Shown piece after piece: positions 1-12,400 of a DNA stretch of 64,000 bases. The notes under the pieces are model-generated. The model did no database searches. It saw nothing but the letters and a program-made list of their open reading frames with translations, and was not told the origin of the DNA. The first letter of the stretch is position 1. Every line of letters begins with the position of its first letter. The DNA is from Styela clava (lineage: Eukaryota; Chordata; Ascidiacea; Stolidobranchia; Styelidae). Made by a program: the position numbers and the translations under genes. The stretch is taken from NCBI RefSeq assembly GCF_964204865.1, contig NC_135263.1, positions 11,019,426 to 11,083,425 of the forward strand, written 5' to 3'.

Positions 1-471
1 ATTACTTATATACAAATGCTTCTCTGATCAGCAAAAAGATCCACTTACAATAAAAAAGATGTAGAATTACATATGTATTCAAAGATCGATAATCTGGTAT
101 TTCATGTACTACCATATCAGTTTATAAAACCATGTGAAAAGAGGTTTAGTTTAGACGATTAAACAAAGTGAAAAAATCACCAACTAAAATCGTATAAAAA
201 TACAAAACGACACAAAACATCTAAATATAAATCCACTGCACGATTAAAAAATCTTGCAGAAGAGACGCTTAGCTCATAACTAGAACGTAGAAAAAAGTCA
301 GTGTCAGTAACGCAACAAAAAATCGCATCGCGAAAATTCTGTGCCAATTTTTTTTTCATTTCATAAGAATGCACAAAATTTGAGCTCGTATCAAAAACAA
401 TAAATCAGCTGAAAAAGCTTCTTCTTTTTCTTCCAAAAATCACACCTTTTCCACTAAATTATCGATATCAT

Positions 472-3400
472 TCACTTCCCACTTACTGAGAGAGTTATGC
501 TACCATGCAGACCAGATAGAGATGGGGAAGAATACCCGACAATCACTCTCCTCTCTCCAACTCGACGTGGCTTGACGGTGATCGTTTTTGTAAAGGTAGC
601 ACCACCTTTAATCTGTGACAAAGAATAACAATAAGTTATTTGGGATGATTTTGGGAATTGCACATCTCTTGACCAGACAAAAAATAGTACTTCATTTCAC
701 TTCTAAGTACACAAGGATTGCTGCTTATTCACTGTAGGATATCCCCATCATGTATCATGAAGAAAATACCAAGACCTAATATTCATATATGAATAGCTAG
801 CTACATGACGAAAATAGTCATGAACTCATTCCTATTTTCCCCTTTGCATGTGCAAATACCAGTCATTGCCATATTCATCACAACAATATGGCTCTTCATA
901 TGATAAAGCCATGCCACCGTATTTTTTCTGACCTTTGCGATAAACATAAAATCATGAGCGCTATAACTATATTACTGTTATTAGTCAATATATTATATAT
1001 CTAATACATAATACATACCGCAGTCACATCAATTTCCATTACACCTACGATTCCGGAACCTTCAGCCCTTAGAACTCCTGGTTTTAAAGTAGTTGACAAC
1101 GGATTCGTGAAACTGATATTGAGAGTGACAGAATCCCCAGGTTTGTAATTTTTCCCAGAAGCCTGAGAACAAGGGAAGTATCTATGAATTTTGTTCAATA
1201 ATAATATAAAATACTTCACTGGTAATGTACTGGTGGCATAAAATAAGTACTAAAAATGTTACAACTTCATTGAGTACTTGGCATATAAATCACGAAAATT
1301 TTATATACAACATAACTGACACTGAACTGACTGAAGAAAAGATATCTTTCACATCTTTCAATGTAAACCGAAATTTTTCTGTAAATTTGTCACTATTGCA
1401 ATGAAACCATGGATAATATTAATTTAAATTTCACATAATATTTGGCATATATTATCATTTAGCTACTTTGTGGATCAATTCAGAATATTCTATTTTGAAC
1501 GTGACATGCAAAATTAAGTTTAAGGCAGTATTCTGTAATGCAGATAATATATCCGGGTTTTCTTGAAAGTTCTTGGTCTAATTTTAGGTTGGTGTTTTAG
1601 CGTTATTATTGTGCTAGGATCAAAACCTTTCTGTCCCCTATTTATAAATTTATATCACCCTTGCCCGGCCAAGCACCACTCCCAAAGCCAAAGTACACTG
1701 AAATTATCACTTCACTATAGAAAAAGAGGGGCAAGATTAGACACTAAATCTCTCTTTGTGTGATAGGAATTATCATCTCGTAGCAGCTACGCCATATTTT
1801 TACACGCATGACCACACAACTGTTCAATAAGAGCCAATCATAGACTATATGTAACAGTTGACGCTATTTGGCCCATGTCTCATTTTCCCGATTTGTCTTT
1901 TTATAATTTAACAGCCCTGCCCTGGGCGACCATCCGAAAAACCCTGGTGGGATAATGATATTGAGCCTACACCAGAATGCATACGGTTATACCACTTAGC
2001 GAACCCTAATCTACAAGTAGACAAGCTAAACTGTCCAAACCTTGATCGCAATAGTTGGCTTGAGTAATTCAACCGTATCATGATAACCAAAACTTTGTAA
2101 AACGTCTTTTCCTTCCTTTACTCCACCAAGTGCAAAAAATTTGATGCTGTCGTTATTTTTGACCTTCGATAAGTATTCACCAGCTGACAGAGTAGTTTTC
2201 ACAGTTTTGGATTTTCCGGCAGGAATTGTCTCCTCAAAACTTACAGCATGAATTTTTGCAACAACAGCACCTGAATGCGTTGTAAAAATTCCCGTAATTT
2301 TTGAATAGAAGGTAACAATAGGGAATATTTCAACTCCATCTATACAGCCAATTTGGTGAAAATTGATATTCCAATGCTTGTAAACAGCAGATGCTTTAGA
2401 AAATTGTGATGTTACAATGCAGACAAAAGAACAATGCACAAATATTTAGACACAAGAGTCAAATGACTGACACGATCGCTGATCAAGAATTCTACCCAAA
2501 GTTATACTAATTATTATAGATACACGAAAAATATGAAGCAGAATGTCAACTACATAACTTCCTTGAGAAAATTTGAAAAACAAAAGTAATAGCCTTCTTA
2601 CGACTGCTTTCATCCTTCTACAGTTAAAAAAACTACTGATAATGTCGTTTCTGTTCGCTACAAAGTGATTTCCACTCTTATATGTAATATACTCTTATAT
2701 GTAAATACTGGCACGAAATCTTGAAATCCCAATTTTCAAAATGAATAAAAATCGTCCTATTTAAAAAACACATGAAACAATGAAAAAATAATCAATCCTC
2801 GTTTTATGAAACATACTAACAAAGACAATATACAATAATAGAACTCACCATTGTATTGCATAAGTTTTGCTGCAACCCTCAAAAATACACTCTGAGTGGT
2901 GGAAGAAGTGTTGGTAAACTAAATCAAAAGAAAGTATAAATAAACATACAACAAACAGAAAGCGAAGACTAACAATCTTTAATTAAAACATGAAACCTAT
3001 TGGACCTCCAGAAGTATGCGCACTAAGATGGCGCACAACCTGAACATAGTAGGTGTGTATCGGTTGGATTCAGGTTGTGCGACATCTTGGTGTGCATACT
3101 TTTTCAGAAAAACAAATCTATATGATATCACATTTTAAACGCATCTAAGAAATCCATTTTTCCAAACAAAAATAAAGCAAATAAACTATATATTTATTCA
3201 AAGAAACTAAGGGTCTCCTGAAGTATGCGCACCAAGATGTCGCATAACCTGAACCCTAACCTGGTACAAAACCTGAGTTCAGGTTGTGCGCCATACTGGT
3301 GCGCATACTTCAGGAGGTCCAAAACTGAGACAAAATAATTCATCCTTCATATAAAAAGCAACCCTGCACAAACCGTAAACGAAGCGCCGATTTCTTTTCC

Positions 3401-6400
3401 GACAGGAACAGAGTCAGGTATATCTCCTGTAAACTTGATAACTTGTTTCGTTTCTTTCTTTTCGGTTCTAGGAGTTGTTACATACTTCCGTGCAGTTTTA
3501 AATGACAAGCGTTCCTCTGGTGTTCCTGATATAAAAAATGATTCCTACTATTGCAATGGCCAAAATAACTACCGCACTTTAAGAACTTCTATTTCAGTAA
3601 CCTAAACAACTTGATGAACATTGATACTATAACTAAGTATAACAGAGATTTTTAATATTTTATTCAAAAAAAATTACAACAAAATATTTGAATACATTTC
3701 TATCAGAAGAGGCTGCTGCTAGCATAATTTAATCCAGTGTTTCCTGGCCAGTGTGTCGCGACCCAAATTTAGTTTTATTTTTTTTTGACAAAAACATATA
3801 ATTTTATATGTTAACTCACTGATGGCAAACAAGAGTGGCTTTCCCATTAACTTTGAGCTAATATCTAGTAATATCAATGTTATGTAAAAATGATTATTTT
3901 CTACTAGTAATTTAATTTTGAGACTGTAAAAACACTACATGGCGTTTAGAATTTTCGCCAACCTTCATCAAACTTGTATTGATGTGTGACATCTTCTCTC
4001 ACATCCGATCCAACTTGTTTGGTCGACATGCGCTTTCCGATTATTCCATGTTCAGAATACAATTCTTCATATTTTGTTTTTCCAGACACAATCGTTTTAA
4101 GCCAATGACGTTTTGATCCATTCACTTCAGCATATATGAACGGGCCATCATAGTCCATGAAAATCAAACCCTGTGTATTTAATTTAAAACATAATATTGA
4201 TCACGGAATATTACGGCCCGTGGACAGATATCTTCTTAACGTATTCAAATCAGCACAAGCACCTACAAGCCTTTGAACGTATGCAATAGGCTATGCTACA
4301 TCACTCTTATTAATCATTGTGCCACTTGATACAATAGATGTTTGTTGTTCATTAGCTGTTTCGCTAGTTTTTTGTAAATAAACTGTTTTTATTCATAGTT
4401 TTATATTGAGCTTTCGACCCAGTAAACAAGTCTATTATCTGGAACCGGCCCACTAAGGAAAGTAATTGCCCAGCGCTGGGTTAGCAGTTGAAGCGTTAGA
4501 CTTAACTGTGCTGGCATCGTAGATTATATATCTTAGGTTAAAATTCCATGCCCCCTACCTCCGAGGAATATAATAAATTTGGCAGGCAATGCTGAACCAG
4601 AAAAGTTCAGACGTTTCAATTAATAGTAGCTCGTTACATATAAATATATATTGGTGGCTACTTGTATAGGGCCTTGTACGGAGCAAAAGTCGTGAATAGG
4701 CAACATATAAAGAAATGCAATCAGGAGCTGAAATTTCGAATTTTTGGGAATTTAACAAAGTCTAAAATATTTTGAAAAAGCTTTGATTGCAATGTGGTTA
4801 TATGCAATTTTCAAAATATTATTTAGGTTGATGGTTTGATTCAGAAAGATCTGGAATTTTTGGTACAATTTGTAATTAACAAAAAATGAACATTTATAAT
4901 GATTCAGAACATAATTAATCAGCACAACATTCTAAATATAATATGTAATTATTTAACGATTATCTCAGACTCTCAGAGTGTCATCAAATGTGGACCACCT
5001 ATATCTTTGAATTTTTACACGACTTCTTCCGTTTATGTGCCATTTTGCACAGGATTTGTAAGTTGGAAGTTAGCTGTGCTCAACCTCCAAGTTAATATTT
5101 GAATACCTGTTTAATTGCATTGATAGACATTGGACCACATCTCATTCTTCCGCCGCTTTCTTCCTGTGGCGTGGCATCTAATGCCTGCCACCCGCCAAAT
5201 CCTTTAGGAAGGTCAGGACGTGCCATCCACACATCATTCCAAACATGGAAATTCCTTTTAATAAACACAAAAAATAAATTTAACATGAAAGGTACCAACT
5301 TTTTCAAAGATGAAAAGATTTATTTTTTCTTGATCTCCGTAAAACAGAAGTTGCTGGGTTGCGATTGTCTAATATTGTACTTACGTACCAAATCGAATCA
5401 TCTTTGTCAAGAGAATTGTAGTCTTTGTCATATTCCACATCAATAGTCAGGTTTGCATCCGTGTCATGAGCAGACTCAAAGTTAGTATTACAACGTGCTG
5501 GAATTCCGATTGCTCGCAAAGCTGGAAAATAAAAAATAAGAGATTACCATAAAATGTAGTCTAAGAATTAGCCGGATTAAAAATGGTAGTAAGACAGGTG
5601 GCAGATTGTTATTCAAAAACCCGCTTGTATGATTCGTTCTGCCTAGAGACAAGTCCCCAAAAATGTCGACCATAATACCGGTATTTACAACCATGGCTGT
5701 GAAGAAGAGTCTGAATTGGAATTCCAAACTCTCCCCAGAATCAAGAATAAATATTCAAAATTGGAGTAAAAATTTCAGATTTAACGGCGACAATCAAGAA
5801 AGTTTTACTGCCGACCCTTTTAGGCGAAGATTCTTGAAAGTATTATTTCAGTATAAATCAGATTACGATCATTCAACTTACCTGTGCACAAAACACCAGC
5901 AAACACCCAGCATTGGCCATATTCCACAGGTTTTCCCTTTTCAAGATATTGTTTGAAAATTGCATAACTTCCGACCCAATCGGAAGGATTTATTCCATCA
6001 TCATATTCTCCAGACCAATTACCAACCAGAACGCCATCGTCATCCTGAGTTACGAAATGATACATGCTTACAATATGTAGCCATAGTTAAATGACACAAT
6101 ACTAAGGTGGGTAATTTGAGGCAGTGAGGGTCCATTTATACTTTAGTAAGCAGTGATTAGACAAAAAAGGGACGACTTCTTTGCATCGCTGCACATTTTT
6201 CGAACAAATCTCATGTTCACCACCTCGCCTGGGTGTGAAATCTTGGGTAGGCATTACCAAACCCCACAAATTTTGGCGCTTCCAAATAATAGTAGTTAGT
6301 AATAATAGTAAATAAATGAAGCCAACAAGCATTTACAGGTACTCCCGTAGCATGTGTACCAGGTTAGGGTTAGGCAATAATTCTATAGGTTTCTATAGAT

Positions 6401-9400
6401 AATTCTATAGGTCCATAGGTTTCGGTCACTTTACACAACTTGATGTAAAATGGGCGAACGATATTAGTTACCTCCATATTGGTAAACATACTCCCATGTA
6501 GCGCTCGTTTACATTCTCACTGGGTATGAGCTTGGAACTTTACATGAATGATATGGATCCTTGGTGATAATAAATTCAAACAAATTGTAAAGAACCAAAT
6601 CAAATAGAAGAAAAGAAACAAGAACCAAATAGTCTAAACTGCTGTTATCATTAATTCAATAATAATCTCCCATTATTTCAAGGAATTCACAATCCAAGGG
6701 GGGTTGACAAATCATAATCTGACATAATATATCATTACAGAATATATTCAAATTATCACAACAAAATATTTAAATCCGTTTCTTAGTGAGTAAAACAAAA
6801 CTATTCCCTTACATTGGCGTTCATAAGAGCTGACAGGTGTCTTGCTATTTCTACAGCACTCCCACGATTACGGTAAAGAAGTTTTTCCATTGTAATCAGC
6901 TTGAGAACAGCATTTAGCACTTCAGTTTCAAACTAGAACGTTGAAAATAAATAATTTAAGTCTGCAGAGTTGAATATTCTACAAGTGATTTGATAGCAAG
7001 ACAATATTTTTGGCAGTAGTAATTCGAAAAGTTTGAATATCCACTCTGTAAATGGCCGATGAGTGTAAGTAAGGATGTTATATTCCACTAGCAATTGCAA
7101 GAAAACTGCCGCTGGAACACTAATAGCAATGACTAAGAGAATTTACTGTGCATGTATAGAGTGTATGCTTGAAAAATTTGAAATCAATAAAACCTGTTTC
7201 CATATGATCCAGAAGTTGTGGCCATGGGTTGTGATAATATTATATAAATAAATTTAACAATATACATATAAAAATAGATGAATACAAGAAATAAACAATT
7301 CCAACCTGTCCAAAATACCAATCCATTCCACCAATACTTCGAGCAGAACCATAATACTGGCGTCCAGTATCATTCAGTACATATTCCTTCCTCCATTTTT
7401 CATTTTCCATGTACACGTCGTCCCCTTAAGTGAAATAATAAAAAAAATATAGCTGAATATGAACAACAAAGTGATTTGATTCAACCGATATCCTATATGC
7501 ACAGATACCAAAATGCAAAAATACAAAACTACCCAATTGATGGAAATTGAAAAAAAAAATTACTCAACTCTAATCTTCAATAATAAATAAAGATGCCGAT
7601 AATATATTAATATTCCATTTATAGTCAGTTTTGCAATAATTTCAAGTTTAAAACAAAACATTATCAAATAAAGACATGGAGATGGAAAGTGTGTATTACT
7701 TTATCGAGTATATTTGAATGTTCCATACTTTTTGGTTACCCTGAATTTCAAAATATAACTACGTCATTTTATCTAATTATATATAAATCAAAATCATGTA
7801 GTATAACCACTAATTGGCAAATTCCCTTGTGCAGATTAGAATGAGAATCTAAATTTAAAATGAAAAAATTTGATTTCAAGTCTATTCTAAACGAAAGAAT
7901 CAAAAAAGTCCAACATGTTGGCCATGATAAGTTTTTCCCAAAGGTGAGAAAATCGTGAGATATTTAAACACAGATAAATGACAGGCATTGTCGCACCGGT
8001 AAATTTGCATTCAATAAGTCTATGAAAATAACTTTTATTAGTGGTAAGATAATTACTGTGTGTTAAATACGTGTCTGTAATTAAAGATCATTAAATGTAA
8101 GATGTAAAGTGTGGATGGAAATGGTATGTGTCACTATCACAAATCAATACTTCCTGAATATGCTTTTGTTAGGAACTGCTGAAACGCAGTTCAATTTTTC
8201 ATATTTAACTTTCATATTTTGTCTTGATTGTATATGTACTGAATAGCTATATTATAAGTAAATGTGAAATAAATTTAAATTGTGGAGATATTCGACAATC
8301 AAATGATATTACCATCCAGCATGGCTAATAGGCTTAATTATCATAAATCATCTAGATCAATTTCAATCTCTGTACCCTAAAAAGGTATTCAAAAATGCTT
8401 TTATTTCAATTTCAATTCTTGCGGCATATTCAAAAGTACACAATACAAATCGTTCGGAAATATAATAAATACTAAAGAGAATTTAATTCTTGTAAATTAC
8501 TAAATCAGGACTGGCGCATTTGGCAGTCTTGATATGAAGAGTCCTCATCTAAACATTAAACGGATTTGGTCTGGCAATTTTGAACGTTCAACAATCAGAG
8601 TCATTGAAGTGCATAGCATAACTTAGTAGGTATTTTCATTTGTTAATAGTTTAAATAAAATCAGGCAACTCGGGCATCATGGTAGATTGACAATACAGAA
8701 CAAATACCCCTTTAGGGCGTTACCAGAATTCAATAATATAATGACAGTGTATTACTGTTCTTACAAGTATCCCTTCAAATTGGCAGGAAACGAAAATGAG
8801 AAATGAAATTACAATAGATTAAGATGCTTTTTATAAAAATAAAAAGAATATGAATCTCAGCAATTTTCCCAAAAATATTGCAGAAGGAAATCAAACGGAT
8901 GTCAATTCACCCAATCAATTATAATTTATGGATTACAAACATCCTCGACTAAACAGCTCAACTGTAAATTTTTTTCTTACAATTTAACCTTTAAAACATT
9001 CTCTATTACTTCCTAATCTTAAAATATGTTATGCTGAAATATTCTTTTTTGTTTCAATACATATAAGATCTGGACTTGCTTATATTATGATTTTCTGGAC
9101 TCAATGACCCTTTGGTTTTGTCGATTCAGAGGGAAAAAGAACATCAGACTGGACAGCACAGCTGTAACTAGCCCCTGGACGTACAGTGCAGTACTTATCA
9201 CACCATATTCACAGGTTATTACAACTTTCCAATTAATTGGTTGTTTAAAATGATTGCTGGTACAATGAAACCTACCTTTGTTGTTATTATTAAGAAGGGT
9301 TGATTCTGTAAGTATGATTCTACCGAAACAAACATGACCTGGGGCCCCATTCACAAAACTTCGTGAACAATCGCGTTTACGAGCACATAACCTCGTTTCT

Positions 9401-12400
9401 CAAAAATGCAACAGCGTAATCTCGGTAAGTACGATTCACAAAAGATCTCGTAAACACTTTACGCATGGTCAGGCAAGTTCTCTCACGATCGGGCAAGTGC
9501 TGGCCGCCCGAAGCGACAGTCTGTAGGGTTTCCATGTTTGCGGCCTGTGTTTTAAAATTTGGGTCATATAGCAGTAATCTATGGATGAATGAAATGAAAT
9601 TTGATGTTAGTAGATTGGATGTTTGAGTTAGTCTGTGTATAGGCTCAGGCCTATACCTGTAGCTGCACTCCAGTGAATAGAGTTGACTACTCTACAGGTA
9701 TTGGACTACAGTCACCCTTACTCAAGTTAGGCATTTAGAGATTACAAATGCACGCAAACACCACAGCCAGGGATGGCCAATTCGAATAAACTATTCGAAT
9801 GTATTCGAATATCTCGTTATTCGAATATCGGAATTGGCGTTCCTAAGAATATCGGATATTTGTGTGACGTCACACATTTTCGACGCCGCTCTCAACACGT
9901 TTCCGTTGAATGAAAACATTCTCGATAGAAACTTGCGCATGATTGTTTTCATCACTCATCAGCGTAACGCGTCATTTAGGCCGTTACGTTTGTGTTATTT
10001 TCTCTAAAACGAATTTTTTCACAAATTTGTTCCACGATAACGATTACAATTATTTTATTTTTGCACGCACACAGAATTTTGAATCTGGTAAATACGTTCA
10101 TCGGCGGCAAGTTTCTAAAGACAACGCAACTTTTTGATTGAAAAGCGGCAATTAATACTGAAAATAAAACCGTAAACAATATAAGTTTTATTGAGGCCCG
10201 CGAAAATTTAAAAAAACGCTTTTTTAGGCAGTGAAAATCACAGAATTTCGTGTGCCTCTGTCACACATTATGTTTGGTCGGCGTTTAGAAACATATCGTC
10301 ACGAATTGAGGGCGGGATTTGCCTGATTATCCATTACTTTAAATTGCCGTCGAATATTTTCAAAGTATATTCAATTAATTTTATTTTGATGAAATAAATT
10401 TCACTCTGAGATGTTACAGAAGATTTATGGATTTTTCGAACGGTTTTATCTAAAAATAATCAGAATGGCAGCATTTCGATTGAGCGGAGACACTGTTAAC
10501 AAGTACATCCAAATATTTGCCGAATTCGCAAAATACGGATCAAAACATTATTTAATCGGGCAGTTTACCACACGTTTTTATTTTTATGACCGCAGATTGC
10601 AATGGTATATAAGAGTGGTGAGGATTTTATTTTGTCGACGCAACCGCAGGGTAAATTGAAGACAATTAAATAAATAAAGCAAGACATTTTATATATGCCC
10701 GTATCGGTCACGAATTCATCACTTTGCACAACAGAAAAATATATATTCGTTGTTATATTATTTGTTGTAAAGGTCGACTCTTCTAACAGGTGGCATAATC
10801 GCGGCGATGAATATGTATTTTTAATTTACTGCTTAACTTTATATGTATATTCATTGTATGAAATGAATTACCGTATACTCTACACTTAACAGGATTTTAT
10901 ATCTTTATTTGAGATTTTTCTAACGGCGATAACGAGTTGGCAAGATTGCAAAAATACGTATTAAAATTAAATACATCAGGCAGTTTATCTCGTACTTTTA
11001 GGTCACATATCGCCGTGGACCGAATAGTAATTTTTTTTTTTTGACGTAAGAAGAAGAAACCGCGAGTTACGTTGGACACATTAAATTAATATATAAGAAT
11101 ATTTTAGAATCTCGTAGTTGTCATGGATTGAATATTTTACGTAACAGGATGATCAGTATACGCTGAAAAGACGGCTCTTTAAACGAGCGCGGAAGCGCGG
11201 TGGGTGTTACAGCCGGCAATGGGAATTTCCGATTTCAAAAATCCTGGCTGCGCGGCTGGCAGTGGGGGTCATCTATCCACTACTAATTTATTTCTAATTT
11301 CAAACACAACAATATGTTACACATAATAACAATATGGTTCACATAAATTAATATACAAATATGCTGGTAGGTAGTAGAATACTCTAGGCTTAAATATTAG
11401 AATTTTTAAAGGCATAATGGATTTTCGATTGTTTTTGTTATTTCAGTTGCCTGTATTGCCAATAAATTTTATTACTCTCAGAAAATATACACAATTATCT
11501 GAATACAAGTAGTATTTTTGTCAATAGACTTGACTATTATCGTAATATCGTAATTGCATGGTACCAATGATAGAAAGCGTCAGACAACTCTTTGGCTATC
11601 ATTTCATATGGTCCTTTGTACAAAGTGAATAATTTTAATAAACTGACTGTGTCACAAGCTGCTATTATTTTTTATTGATAGCTATAAACTATCAATTACA
11701 TTGTGTACATATATTGTTGGTTTGTGGCTTTATTCTGATATTTTTATTGAAGCTTATTTCCTAATTTACTGGGTTTTAATAAACTAAGCAAAAATGTGTT
11801 ATTTTCGATTTTAGAATGTATTCGGAATTCCAGATTCGAAAACATTATTTTAGAATGTATTCGGAATAGTTTAGTATTCGGAAATGGCCATCCCTGACCA
11901 CAGCATGACTATTTCAACTTGAATCCATGATAAGAACTTACTGTTAACGAGGATAATTTAGCCCTCGTTAGTTTGCGAGCACTCCAGCATGTTAAAGAAC
12001 TTCGGTGAATACCGATTGTCGGTAAAATGAGAGAAGGTACTTTACGAGACGTCTGTTTTGGAGTGCAAAAAATTCTCTCGAATATTTATGATGCTTCGTG
12101 AATACCATTTTTACCTTTTACGAGAAAGTCGGTGCTTTACTAACACATTGAATGATAAAGAAGTTAGGCGAATGGGGCCCCTGGTTCTAACTATATAAAA
12201 TTATGAGCGCTTAATTTATTAGTGCCTAACTGACGATCAGAGAAATAATTTTTCTGCCCCGTCTTATTGGAAAAATATATAAAAAAAAACTTCCAAGTGC
12301 TAAAATTAGGCATCGACTTATTTGCCTGGTAGACTTATTAGCAGTAAAATACGGTTTTTACAAAGCATCGTAATCTGATCTTGAAATTTATATTTAGAAT

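Noticed and set aside
10411..10659. ORF of 82 codons inside the hAT at 9768, with a look-alike ORF in the hAT at 50191-50379
   Set aside because: The two ORFs are similar because the DNA is a copy of the same element. Differences are not biased to third codon positions, the frame breaks, and no transposase motif is present.
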